Shown: piece by piece, positions 26,511 to 35,348 of the stretch | Numbering within the stretch: position 1 is the first letter of the stretch | Layout: each line of letters opens with the position of its first letter | NCBI GenBank assembly: GCA_033852135.1 | Contig: JAWSVB010000017.1 | Coordinates: forward strand, 1-64,000 | Direction of reading: 5' to 3' | DNA from: QZLE01 sp033852135 | GTDB lineage: Bacteria; Pseudomonadota; Gammaproteobacteria; QZLD01 | Length of the DNA: 64,000 bases | Translations under genes and position numbers: made by a program | Notes under the pieces: generated by a model | What the model was told of the DNA's origin: nothing | Database searches by the model: none | Seen by the model: only the letters and a program-made list of their open reading frames with translations

Positions 26511-28148
26511 TTAGGTTACATATAGGTAACGCTTTATTTTTTGAGTTGGCGTTTTTGCAAAAGGTTCCTCTTGCTCAATCAGGCGGTTAATTCTTGAGAA
26601 ACTAGATAGTTGAGAATTGGTTTCAGCTCTGACCTCTTCGATGATGTTGACCATCTGTTTTTTAATTTGCTGCGCAGAAAGTTTTTGTTTTGCGAATTCA
26701 TCTTCTAAAAGAGGGTAGTTGAGGTGAACACGAGCGATAACTTTAGATTCGTGTTCATACACTATTGACTCAACCACATAGCGGTTAGTTAAAAGTATTG
26801 ATTCGATCTCTTCTGGATAAATATTTTCTCCGCTTGGCCCAAGTATCATATTTTTTGAGCGGCCATGAATGTACAGGTAATTATCCGCGTCAATATGGCA
26901 TAAGTCTCCAGTTTTTAGCCAGCCATCCTCAGAAAGAACTTCAGCAGTAGCTTCTGGGTCAGCATGGTATTCACGCATAATGCTCGGGCCTTTTATGTAT
27001 AGCTCACCCTCTTTGTGCGTGTCAGATATTTTCTCAATCCTGGTTTGAATTTGGGGAAGTATTTGGCCAACAGAACCAAGCCTTTTTTCTTGGCTTGCAC
27101 CTGTAACAAGCGGTGAAGCTTCAGTGAGCCCATAAGCGGTATAATAGGGGAAGTTGGCTTCTTGCAGAAACTCCTCTGTTTGTCGCGATAATGGAGCCCC
27201 TCCAATGCCAAAAAGTACAAGGTTACCGCCAAAAGATTCTAAAAGTTTTTTTCCAGCAATTTTATGTAATTGTTTGCGGGAAAATTTATATTTATATAGC
27301 CCTCTGCCAACTCTACTCTTTTTTAGCTCAGGCAAGATGCGAAGCTTAAATATTTTCTCCATTATAAGCGGTATGCTAAAGACGATTGTTGGTTTTATCT
27401 TTTGCATTGCCGCCATTAGGGTGGATGGAACGGGTTTGCCTTCAATATAGTAGATACTAGCCCCAATTAATATTGGAAGAACTAGCCCAAGAGTACATTC
27501 ATATGTATGAGAAAGTGGCAAGATCGATAGAAGTTTTTCATTCTTACCTAGGTTGGCAAAAGTGTTGCCACCATTAATTGCGTTAGCTACGATATTTTGG
27601 TGTGTTAGTACTACCCCTTTTGAATGGCCGGTAGTGCCAGATGTGAAGATAATAGCTGCTATATCACTCTCTTTTACTGTTGTATCTTGGTATGAGGTGG
27701 TAGGTTTTTTACTATGTTTTATCTCAGGGGCAGAGCTGACATCAAAATTTTTAGTATTAATGGTCGTTAAGTTAGTGTGATTAAACCCGGTGATTTTGGG
27801 GGCAAACTTTTCTGAGATAAATATTGCTTTTGCCTGAGATTGGCGCACAATATTATGCACTTCATTAGCATGAAAATCGGGCAAAATTGGAACAGCTATA
27901 GCTCCAATGCTAGTGATAGAAAAATATGCAATCCCCCAGTTAGGTGAATTCTCACTTAAAATTGCTATTTTATCCCCGGCTTTAATGTCCAAATCTAGAA
28001 GCTGTTGTGCCAGAAGCTCTACTTTTATATAGAACTCTGCGAAAGTTATTGGTGTTGAATCAACAAATGCCAGTGCTGGTTTATGTGGAAACTTATTTTT
28101 TGCATTGATTAATATATGTCTAAGGGTTTGTGTTTCTAAGCTAAGCAA
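26511..28148 (-). CDS. AMP-forming acyl-CoA synthetase-like ligase
   Basis: 545 residues of the adenylate-forming (ANL) superfamily. The phosphate-binding loop TSGTTGHSKGVVLTH, the A5 region YGLTEASPLVTG, the hinge region GWLKTGDL and the C-terminal catalytic lysine in TPTQKIKRY are present. Similarity pattern and lack of extra domains suggest a long-chain fatty acid activating enzyme (FadD/Aas-like, acyl-CoA or acyl-ACP), but the acyl substrate cannot be read from sequence. It has no membrane segment of its own. It is separated by 93 bases from ppnP and may start that transcript. Confidence 0.85.
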   Translation of the reverse strand: MLSLETQTLRHILINAKNKFPHKPALAFVDSTPITFAEFYIKVELLAQQLLDLDIKAGDKIAILSENSPNWGIAYFSITSIGAIAVPILPDFHANEVHNIVRQSQAKAIFISEKFAPKITGFNHTNLTTINTKNFDVSSAPEIKHSKKPTTSYQDTTVKESDIAAIIFTSGTTGHSKGVVLTHQNIVANAINGGNTFANLGKNEKLLSILPLSHTYECTLGLVLPILIGASIYYIEGKPVPSTLMAAMQKIKPTIVFSIPLIMEKIFKLRILPELKKSRVGRGLYKYKFSRKQLHKIAGKKLLESFGGNLVLFGIGGAPLSRQTEEFLQEANFPYYTAYGLTEASPLVTGASQEKRLGSVGQILPQIQTRIEKISDTHKEGELYIKGPSIMREYHADPEATAEVLSEDGWLKTGDLCHIDADNYLYIHGRSKNMILGPSGENIYPEEIESILLTNRYVVESIVYEHESKVIARVHLNYPLLEDEFAKQKLSAQQIKKQMVNIIEEVRAETNSQLSSFSRINRLIEQEEPFAKTPTQKIKRYLYVT

Positions 28149-28421
28149 CGGATTATCCTCTAATCACCAAATAAATATATGGAATATTTTTGTTGTAAAA
28201 CTAGCAGTATATTTTGTAATTGACACTCTTATGAGTCATAGAGCATTCTTGGTTTTATATATCTGCGCGATATTATACTAATTTACTGATATATAAAATG
28301 TAATATCTATCCCATAGGCTAGAAAGTTTTAGTTTGAATTATAGTGCGATTTATTGGGTAATTGCGTTAGTTGTTATTCATGTAGGCATTATAAATTTAT
28401 CTTAAATGATTTATTTCAGAT
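28149..28421. other. Gap upstream of acyl-CoA synthetase-like gene
   Basis: AT-rich and without a credible reading frame. On the minus strand, TATAAT (28272-28277) followed by ATCGCGCAG would suit a promoter for the ligase gene, though no good -35 box is present at 16-18 bases. The 11-mer CTGCGCGATAT (28263-28273, plus strand) recurs upstream of cpdA. Confidence 0.3.
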
Positions 28422-28453
28422 AAAAAAAGCCCCGCTTAGTTCTTAAGCAGGGC
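28422..28453 (-). terminator. Intrinsic terminator, minus strand
   Basis: Read on the minus strand, GCCCTGCTTA pairs with TAAGCGGGGC around a 5-base loop with one mismatch and is followed by seven T. It ends a leftward transcript 245 bases beyond the stop of the coiled-coil gene. Confidence 0.8.
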
Positions 28454-28620
28454 ATGAAGGAAAAAATAGCTGTATGACCTGTTGCCAATCTCGGATAAAA
28501 GTATTGGCTAAGCTATTAAAATTCGAGGCAGTGCATGTCCTCTTATTAAAGACTATTCTTTTTTTGGTTGGGAGTGTTAGTGCCAAAAGTAACGAATCAT
28601 ACTTGTTACTTTTGACAGGG
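28422..28620 (-). ncRNA. Candidate structured small RNA or long structured 3' UTR
   Basis: Between the coiled-coil gene (stop at 28698) and the terminator lies a leftward stretch with unusually regular pairing. CAAAAGTAAC and GTTACTTTTG give a perfect 10-bp hairpin (about 28582-28613). AATAGCT (28511-28517) pairs with AGCTATT (28465-28471), enclosing GCCAAT/ATTGGC (28503-28508 and 28484-28489), and a canonical terminator follows. No reading frame fills it. It does not match the consensus I know for 6S, tmRNA, SRP RNA or RNase P. It may be an independent RNA or a processed 3' UTR. Confidence 0.35.
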
Positions 28621-28697
28621 GTGTTAACTTAGTTGTTCTTGCAAAGAATGGTATCTGTTGGTGTATAGCGGATGAACTTTATTAATAATATCTATTG

Positions 28698-30395
28698 CTA
28701 ACGTAAAAAGTCGTCAGACTCATATGTTTTTTCTAGACGCTTATTAAATTCTGCTTCAGCTTGTGTACGAATTTTTAGCTCAGCATTTAGCTTTTCTTTT
28801 AGGTATGCTTCAGAGTGGTTTTGTTGTAGAGGCTTTACTGTTGGTCTCTGATAATCTTTTTTGGTTAAAACTGTTGGGGGAGTAGTTGATTTTGCGACTG
28901 CTTTAGCTTTAGGTTTTTGAATAGTTTTAGCGTTGGTTTTAACCGCAGTTGGTTTGCTAGGTTGTTTTATAACAGCCTTATTCTTTGATTTGGTTGGCTT
29001 TACTGAAGGTTTGTCGCTAGTTTGTAAAGTTTTCTCTATAGACTTAGTGGTAAGTGGTTTTATAGGTGAAGTAAGGTTGTCAATGAAATTGCTGATAGGG
29101 TTGGATGGGTTTTGTAGCATCCAATAGTACCCACCAGCTAATGCCACTGCTAATACCGTAATGATGCAAATGGTTGTGATCCATTTGTGTGATTTTTTTG
29201 AGGCATTGCTAAATTGGTAGCGATCATCTTGAGCTGGTGAAAATTTCGACCGATCAACTTCAAAAGAGCCCTCTTTTTCTTGTAAGAGCTCTTTAGCTAT
29301 CTGTGCAACACCTGAACCAATTTGGTCATCATGGTCAAGCCCTTCTGTGGAGCCGTGGAGGCCAGAGTGCGCAGCTGTAGATGATTTGGATGGCTCTATA
29401 TTCTCAATAGGGGAAATTTTTTCTGGCTCTTTCTCTGGTGTATGGTTTGAAAAGCTTTGTTCTTGATTTGTTTCGAATGAGTTATCTCCATCAATCATCA
29501 TTAGTTCGTCGGAGAGGTCGTCATTAAAAAGAGGTGAGTTCAAGTCAACAATTGCTGGCTCATGGGGTTTGTTGGGCATAGCAATTTTGCGGTTGAAAGG
29601 GGTAGGCTTTAAAGGAACTACATTGTCATCTTTGGTTCTTCTAGATTGAAAACTAAATGGAGATAGCCTTTCAGTATCTTGGCTTTGGCTGTTTTGCTCA
29701 AATATGTGCTCACGTAATTCAATTAGTTCTTTATAGTACTCATCTCTTTCTTCAACAGTGCTCTTAAGTTTTTCTTGTAGATTGCGTATCGCTAAGTGAG
29801 CTTTTTTAAGCAGCTTATCGAAGTGCTTTTTATCAAAGTTATCAGAGGCGGTGTTGCTTGCAACTCTACTTTGGTGGATGGCATTTTCAAGTTTAGATAT
29901 AGTTCGTTCTGCATGCAGCTTTTGTTGTTTTTCATTGTCAAGGAGCTGTTTAAGACTAGCTAGTTCTGCATCAAGTCTTGATGTTTCCTCTTCCGCGTGG
30001 CGCCATGCTTCTTTGGCTTGCATTCGTATTGATGCAATCTCTTCTTGGGCTTCTAAGCGAGTTTTGTCTTTTTGTTCAATTATTTGCTGTTTTAATTCTT
30101 CTGCGTCTATCTGGTAGCGGCTAAGCTCTTGCTTTGCTGCTTGGAGCTCACCTTTTATGCTTGCATTTTCTTTCTCGAGCTTACGTCGCTTAGCTACTTC
30201 TTCTGCTTGTGCTCGGAGTTGATTTAGGTCGCTTTTCTTTTTAAGAGATTCAACTTCAATACGGTGGTGTGATTGGTCAACCTCAAGAGCCTCTTTTAGG
30301 TTACGGTTAGATTCATTACGCGCAAACTCTAGCTCGCGCTTGAGTTTTTCAATATCTTGCTCCGCTTGGCGGAGTTGTTCTTGAGTATTACTCAT
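28698..30395 (-). CDS. Coiled-coil, single-pass membrane protein of unknown function
   Basis: About 565 residues. The first 230 or so form a long heptad-rich coiled coil full of Glu, Lys, Gln and Ala. An acidic low-complexity linker follows, then one membrane helix (WITTICIITVLAVALAGGYYW, about two thirds along) and a Lys/Pro/Thr-rich tail ending in another short helix. With no signal peptide, the coiled coil is probably cytoplasmic and the basic tail periplasmic. I know no named family for it. Starting at the ATG at 30395 gives an 8-base overlap with the cpdA stop; an ATG at 30434 with AGGA upstream is also possible. Overlap with cpdA suggests co-translation. Confidence 0.8.
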   Translation of the reverse strand: MSNTQEQLRQAEQDIEKLKRELEFARNESNRNLKEALEVDQSHHRIEVESLKKKSDLNQLRAQAEEVAKRRKLEKENASIKGELQAAKQELSRYQIDAEELKQQIIEQKDKTRLEAQEEIASIRMQAKEAWRHAEEETSRLDAELASLKQLLDNEKQQKLHAERTISKLENAIHQSRVASNTASDNFDKKHFDKLLKKAHLAIRNLQEKLKSTVEERDEYYKELIELREHIFEQNSQSQDTERLSPFSFQSRRTKDDNVVPLKPTPFNRKIAMPNKPHEPAIVDLNSPLFNDDLSDELMMIDGDNSFETNQEQSFSNHTPEKEPEKISPIENIEPSKSSTAAHSGLHGSTEGLDHDDQIGSGVAQIAKELLQEKEGSFEVDRSKFSPAQDDRYQFSNASKKSHKWITTICIITVLAVALAGGYYWMLQNPSNPISNFIDNLTSPIKPLTTKSIEKTLQTSDKPSVKPTKSKNKAVIKQPSKPTAVKTNAKTIQKPKAKAVAKSTTPPTVLTKKDYQRPTVKPLQQNHSEAYLKEKLNAELKIRTQAEAEFNKRLEKTYESDDFLR

Positions 30396-31206
30396 ATCCG
30401 TCGGTATTGAAGTCAATTTTTGTTGGTAATTCATCTGTCCTAACTACACCAGTTGCTATTGATCCATCTTCTTCAAGTTCTAACCATCTGTATCCAGGAG
30501 GCAGGGGGTCTAAACAAAAGTCTAATTGCCTTGGTTTAAACTGAATACATGTGGATGGGCTTGCTAGTAAGTGTACGTTATTTCTAGAGGAAATAAAATC
30601 CTGGTGTACATGTCCCCACATGACAACTTTGGTGTTTTTATGCTTGTCTAATATGTTAAATAATTCATTACCATTGTCGACAGCTCCGTTATCACATATA
30701 TCAAGCCATCTACAGCCAATTGGAAGGGGTTGATGGTGCATTGCAACTAGTGCGTGATGATCCGGGTATTTTGTTAATATCTCATCAACTTCATGCAATT
30801 GATCTTCACTAATGTGACCATTTACAGCGTGTGGGATGCTTGAGTCAAGCATGATGAATTGCCAGTTTCCAATGATGTGGTGTCTGGTGAATGTGACCAT
30901 CCCAGATGATAAGGTGTTTTTGAGTATATCTGCGGTATCGTGGTTTCCTGGAACGACAAGTGTTTTAACCCCTAATGGCTCGATAATTTCTCTGAATGTT
31001 TCATACCCATGTGGAGATGTGGCATTTTGTACTATGTCACCAGTGCCAATAATTAGATCTGCAGGGATAGATTCAGTTTTTATCTTATCAACGGTTAATT
31101 GGAATGAGTCCAATGTGTTTGCACCAGCAAGGGTATCTCCACTATGTTCAGGTAGGTGTGGATCTGTAATTTGAATCACTTTAATAGTTTGCTGCTTTTT
31201 ATCCAC
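30388..31206 (-). CDS. cpdA: 3',5'-cyclic-AMP phosphodiesterase CpdA
   Basis: 272 residues of the calcineurin-like metallophosphoesterase superfamily. The metal ligands appear in order: DPHLPEH (D..H), GTGDIVQ, PGNHDT, the single His in MHHQP, and GHVHQDF. CRWLDICDNGA and the C-terminal region match CpdA, which hydrolyses cAMP to 5'-AMP and lowers CRP activity. The start is GTG. It leads a two-gene unit with the coiled-coil membrane protein, and crp lies about 3.4 kb away on the other strand. Confidence 0.9.
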   Translation of the reverse strand: MDKKQQTIKVIQITDPHLPEHSGDTLAGANTLDSFQLTVDKIKTESIPADLIIGTGDIVQNATSPHGYETFREIIEPLGVKTLVVPGNHDTADILKNTLSSGMVTFTRHHIIGNWQFIMLDSSIPHAVNGHISEDQLHEVDEILTKYPDHHALVAMHHQPLPIGCRWLDICDNGAVDNGNELFNILDKHKNTKVVMWGHVHQDFISSRNNVHLLASPSTCIQFKPRQLDFCLDPLPPGYRWLELEEDGSIATGVVRTDELPTKIDFNTDGYE

Positions 31207-31553
31207 TCTTTTCGATCCGTCCGCTGGTGTTTTTACTGCTGTTAATGGTCTATTTGGTATCTGTAACCTGCGCGATATATAATTCTCGCAATATAAATAT
31301 TAATATAGACTAAAAATCTAAATACGCTGCTATGAAGTGCGTGTAATAAGTAAAAATGCGTGCTCATAATTGCATTTTTGTGAAATAAATTCCATGTTGA
31401 CTGCTATGCATTTCAAATTATGGTTCAGCAGCTGTGTAATTTTGTTTTATTGGTGTAATCAATTGTTTCGGTTAATGGCTTAGAAATTAATATCAGTCTA
31501 TGATGTACACATACGATAGAACAGTAGAATAGTATAAAGGTGGATAGTATCTT
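31207..31553. other. Divergent promoter region, cpdA / lipoprotein
   Basis: 347 bases without a credible gene. On the plus strand TATAAT (31278-31283) has a weak TTGGTA 18 bases upstream. On the minus strand the same place reads as an AT-rich -10 followed by CGCGCAG, suitable for cpdA. I see no CRP-site palindrome with confidence. Confidence 0.35.
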
Positions 31554-31946
31554 ATGAAGAAAATTATTTTAGGATTGTTTGTATGTGTTTTTGTTTTATC
31601 TGGTTGCACAGCTTCAAACGAAGTTGTTGAACAGTCGACTAGTTCTGCAAGTGGAGCAGCTGGGTTTATGAAGGCAAAAGCAGCTTATTTGGCATACGAT
31701 TTTCCGGTTGCATTTCCTCTAATGTTGAAAGAGGCTGGAGCTGGAAATATGCAAGCTCAATATGCAGTGGGGTATATGTATTTTTATGGTCAAGGTATTG
31801 GTGTTGACTATGAGGAATCATTGAAATGGATTCGAAAAGCTGCAGAGCAAGGATATGCAAAGGCATTTAAAGCTTTAGCTGTGGTTAATTCTAAACGTAA
31901 ACAGTCAGAACGAGAAGAGCACTCACAGAGTGAATCTAATAATTAA
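31554..31946 (+). CDS. Small Sel1-repeat lipoprotein
   Basis: 130 residues. A lipoprotein signal peptide ends in the lipobox LSGC, with the lipidated Cys at 18 and Thr-Ala after it, so it is probably outer-membrane bound. The mature part has one clear Sel1-like repeat (NMQAQYAVGYMYFYGQGIGVDYEESLKWIRKAAEQGYAKA) and a charged Ser/Glu-rich tail. Sel1 repeats mediate protein contacts; the partner is unknown. The next gene starts 38 bases later, so they may be co-transcribed. Confidence 0.85.
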   Translation: MKKIILGLFVCVFVLSGCTASNEVVEQSTSSASGAAGFMKAKAAYLAYDFPVAFPLMLKEAGAGNMQAQYAVGYMYFYGQGIGVDYEESLKWIRKAAEQGYAKAFKALAVVNSKRKQSEREEHSQSESNN

Positions 31947-31984
31947 GGGTAGTTTTTCTTCTCTATAATAAACAGGTGTTTGAA

Positions 31985-33415
31985 ATGGCATATTTGTCGA
32001 TTAACCCACATACATGTGAACAGGTTTTTAGTGCGGATGATCTTACTCAAAGTGAGATTGCTGAGAAGTTAAAGCTTAGTAAGGAGAGCTTTTCTGCTTG
32101 GAAGGGAAGTTCTTTTGAACAACGCCGGGAACTCATCTCAAATGTAGCTACATTGCTTGAAGAAAACGTGGAGACTTATGCTGGGATAATCACCAAAGAG
32201 ATGGGTAAGTTAAAGTCAGAAGCTGTGGCTGAAGTTTTGAAGAGTGCCTCTGGTTGCAGATACTATGCGGACAATGCTGAATCATTTTTGAGTGATCAGT
32301 TGATAGAGTCAGATGGTGATAAAGTACTGATAACTTGTCAGCCACTAGGTTCTGTTTTGGCCGTTATGCCCTGGAATTTTCCATTTTGGCAGGTGTTGCG
32401 CTGTGCTTCTGCGGCGATAATGGCTGGTAACTGTGTTTTGCTTAAACATGCTTCAAATGTAGGTATGTGTGCCGAGGCTTTGGAGCAGTTATTCCTTGAT
32501 GCAGGTGCAAAGAGCGGGATATTCATTAATTTATTGATACCAAGCTCTCAGGTTGCTGCTGTTATATCTGATTCCACCGTATGTGCTGTGGCATTGACAG
32601 GAAGTGAAGCTGCAGGAAGAAGTGTGGCATCTGCAGCAGGGCAGGCAATTAAAAGGTCAGTTTTAGAGTTAGGGGGATCTGATCCATTTATTGTTCTCGC
32701 TGATGCTGATTTAGAGTTAGCAGTAAATAATGCTGTAGTCTCCCGTTTTATGAATGCAGGGCAAAGCTGTATTGCTGCCAAACGTTTTCTTATTGACGAT
32801 AGTGTGGCTGATAGGTTTATACAGTTATTCAAAGAGAAGGTTGAAGAGCTGGTTGTAGGTGATCCGCTTGATGGTGAAACAACACTTGCCCCTATGGCCA
32901 GAAAAGATCTGTGCATGGAATTGCATGAACAAGTTAGCCAGGCTTTAGAAAATGGCGCTGAACTTGTTACTGGCTGTGATTATTCGGCAGAAAATGGATG
33001 TTTATATCCAGCATCGATACTTGATCGAGTTACTCCGGAAATGCGGGTTTATAATGAAGAGGTGTTTGGACCTGTTGCATCAATAATTAGAGTTAAGAGT
33101 GCAGAAGAGGCTGTTGCAGTAGCAAATAGCTCACGCTTTGGATTAGGTGGTAGTGTCTGGACTAAAGATGTAAGCAAGGGTGAAAATATAGCTCGTGCAT
33201 TAGAGTGTGGTAGTGCTTTTGTAAATAGTATGGTTAAAAGCGATCCAAAAACTCCATTTGGTGGTGTCAAAGAATCCGGCTATGGTAGAGAACTATCATC
33301 TTATGGGATTAAAGAGTTTGTAAATATTAAAACTTTATCTATTAAGGGTGGTGCTAGTACCTCTGCTTCAAGTGAAAAGAGTGGTGAGTTATACAGAGCT
33401 ATTAGGCAAAGGTAG
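31985..33415 (+). CDS. NAD(P)-dependent succinate-semialdehyde dehydrogenase-like
   Basis: 476 residues of the aldehyde dehydrogenase superfamily. The catalytic Cys is in NAGQSCIAAKR and the general base Glu in LELGGSDPFIV. PWNFPFWQVLR, LTGSEAAGRSV and the terminal PFGGVKESGYGREL fit the succinate-semialdehyde dehydrogenase group (GabD/Sad), which makes succinate from the semialdehyde. Substrate assignment inside this superfamily is inference. I choose the ATG at 31985, with AGGTG six bases upstream; a GTG at 31976 overlaps that site. Confidence 0.85.
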   Translation: MAYLSINPHTCEQVFSADDLTQSEIAEKLKLSKESFSAWKGSSFEQRRELISNVATLLEENVETYAGIITKEMGKLKSEAVAEVLKSASGCRYYADNAESFLSDQLIESDGDKVLITCQPLGSVLAVMPWNFPFWQVLRCASAAIMAGNCVLLKHASNVGMCAEALEQLFLDAGAKSGIFINLLIPSSQVAAVISDSTVCAVALTGSEAAGRSVASAAGQAIKRSVLELGGSDPFIVLADADLELAVNNAVVSRFMNAGQSCIAAKRFLIDDSVADRFIQLFKEKVEELVVGDPLDGETTLAPMARKDLCMELHEQVSQALENGAELVTGCDYSAENGCLYPASILDRVTPEMRVYNEEVFGPVASIIRVKSAEEAVAVANSSRFGLGGSVWTKDVSKGENIARALECGSAFVNSMVKSDPKTPFGGVKESGYGRELSSYGIKEFVNIKTLSIKGGASTSASSEKSGELYRAIRQR

Positions 33416-33457
33416 TCCGTTAATGTTTTTGTGGCAGATGTTATCTGAGTTAAGAAA

Positions 33458-34252
33458 ATGTTAACCATAATTGTTATTTACCTTATTGTTGGGGTTGTAG
33501 TTGGTATTTTGGCAGGAATCTTTGGTGTTGGTGGCGGAATTATTGTTGTTCCGACATTGATATTCTGTTTTCGTCGCATGGGAATGGATGAGTCTTATTT
33601 GGTTCATATGGCAATAGCAACATCTCATACCACAATTATTTTTACATCTACTACCTCATCATTTGCGTATCATAAAAGAAAAAATGTTGAATGGAATGTT
33701 GTGCGCTATTTGGCTCCAGGATTGCTTCTTGGTGCATTGATTTTTGGTCCGTATATAGCTGATTATTTGCCGGCTCAAGTATTACAAACAATGTTTGCAG
33801 TGTTTCTATTTTTTGTTGCAGTTAAGATGTGGCTTGGCTTAAAGCCCAAAAGCGCGGGGCAGTTACCTGGGGCTGTGAGGCTTGGGGTGGTTGGCAGCTT
33901 TATCGGTACTCTTTCATCTTTGCTTGGTATTGGCGGCGGAAGTATAACGGTTCCATTTTTATCCTGGAAAGGGATGAGTATGCGTCATGCAATTGGTACC
34001 TCTGTTAGCTGTGGGGTGTTGATAGCTATTAGCAGCTCTATTGGATATGTTTATGCTGGGTGGGGTGAGGTAAATCTTCCTGAAGAGACTTTTGGATATG
34101 TGTATTGGCCAGCCATCTTAGGAATTGTTACGACAAGTATGTTATTTGTGCGTGTTGGAGTTAAGATTGCTTCGTTAATAGATGAAAAACTACAGAAAAA
34201 ACTTTTTTCCATTTTACTGTTTGTTGTTGCGGCTAAAATGTTGGTTTATTAG
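33458..34252 (+). CDS. TauE/SafE-family membrane permease
   Basis: 264 residues with about eight membrane segments and the internal duplication of the TauE/SafE (DUF81) family: GIFGVGGGIIVVPTL near residue 22 and LLGIGGGSITVPFLSW near 150. Members export sulfite, sulfonates or other organic anions. The substrate here is not known. It lies 42 bases after the dehydrogenase gene and is followed by a 300-base gap before crp. Confidence 0.9.
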   Translation: MLTIIVIYLIVGVVVGILAGIFGVGGGIIVVPTLIFCFRRMGMDESYLVHMAIATSHTTIIFTSTTSSFAYHKRKNVEWNVVRYLAPGLLLGALIFGPYIADYLPAQVLQTMFAVFLFFVAVKMWLGLKPKSAGQLPGAVRLGVVGSFIGTLSSLLGIGGGSITVPFLSWKGMSMRHAIGTSVSCGVLIAISSSIGYVYAGWGEVNLPEETFGYVYWPAILGIVTTSMLFVRVGVKIASLIDEKLQKKLFSILLFVVAAKMLVY

Positions 34253-34561
34253 TATGGAGCAGGGTTTGGTTTTATTTGCTCGGATCTTTAGTTATAGTTG
34301 TTAAATCAGTGTTTTATGTGTTGTATGCTGCTGTGATCGCAAGTTTCTAATATCATTAAGTAAAAATATAGTTGCTTTGTGTGAAGGTTAATTGTTAGAT
34401 TTAGCGCTGATTGATTGCTTTATGAATCAGCTTGTTTCGGGCAAACCGATTGGAATTTGCATTTTTCGGTGATCAATACTCAATGTTTAAGTGCAAAGAG
34501 AAAAGCACTTGCTATACTTTCAGATGTGGAAAATACGAAAATAATTCAAAGGATGGTTGGG

Positions 34562-35206
34562 ATGCCAAAATTATCACCAATAATACCCCAAACTGGAAAT
34601 GCTTCGATTGATGAGTTTTTAAAACATTGTCATAGAAGACACTACCCAGCTAAAAGCGTCATAATTTACGCAGGAGACAAACCAGACGCTCTATACTATA
34701 TAATTGAGGGATCTGTTAGCGTTTTGATTGAGGATGAGGATGGTCATGAGATTGTTCTTGCATACCTTAACCCAGGTGATTTCTTCGGAGAGATGGGATT
34801 ATTTGAAGATGAAGGCAACAGAAGCGCATGGGTTAGAACAAAAACCCCTATCGAACTAGCTGAAATTAGTTATTCGCGCTTTAATCAGATTGCAGCTGAA
34901 GACCCAGATATTTTATTTGCTCTTGCAGGTCAAATGGCTCAGCGTTTGCGTAAGACAAGCAGAAAAGTTGGTGATCTAGCATTCTTGGATGTTACTGGTC
35001 GTGTTGCAAGAACTTTACTTGATCTTTGTAAAGAGCCAGATGCGATGACTCATCCAGATGGTATGCAGATTAGAATTACTAGGCAAGAGATTGGCCGAAT
35101 TGTTGGATGTTCCCGTGAAATGGTTGGAAGGGTTTTAAAAGACCTGGAAGAGAAAGGACTTATTTCAGTGAGCGGTAAGACAATTGTCGTATTTGGAACT
35201 AGATAG
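34562..35206 (+). CDS. crp: cAMP receptor protein, Crp/Vfr type
   Basis: 214 residues. The cAMP pocket is conserved (FGEMGLFEDEGNRSAW, with the Gly-Glu and Arg-Ser pairs) and so is the recognition helix of the HTH, TRQEIGRIVGCSREMVGRVL. The C-terminal half is nearly identical to E. coli CRP (LDVTGR, PDAMTHPDGMQI). The ATG at 34562 with AAAGGA upstream gives the length of Pseudomonas Vfr; longer frames back to 34415 add non-conserved residues. Position next to trpC also matches vfr. It activates catabolic and surface functions when cAMP is high, and cpdA in this window opposes it. Confidence 0.95.
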   Translation: MPKLSPIIPQTGNASIDEFLKHCHRRHYPAKSVIIYAGDKPDALYYIIEGSVSVLIEDEDGHEIVLAYLNPGDFFGEMGLFEDEGNRSAWVRTKTPIELAEISYSRFNQIAAEDPDILFALAGQMAQRLRKTSRKVGDLAFLDVTGRVARTLLDLCKEPDAMTHPDGMQIRITRQEIGRIVGCSREMVGRVLKDLEEKGLISVSGKTIVVFGTR

Positions 35207-35250
35207 ATAGTCTATTAGTTTTAGAAGACGAATATCTCAAGAATAAAAAA

Positions 35251-35278
35251 AGCGAGGTCATATGGCCTCGCTTTTTTT
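35251..35278. terminator. Bidirectional intrinsic terminator, crp / trpC
   Basis: AGCGAGG and CCTCGCT form the stem around TCATATGG, with seven A before and seven T after. It sits between the convergent ends of crp and trpC and can serve both. Confidence 0.92.
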
Positions 35279-35348
35279 GTCTAGAATAACTGCTGTTTCC
35301 AGCCTGCACTTAGACCAGCCTGTACTTAGATAGGTTTGATTGGTTCTT

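Noticed and set aside
34415..34561. Longer CRP start
   Set aside because: The extra 49 residues have no counterpart in CRP or Vfr and the ATG at 34562 is preceded by AAAGGA.
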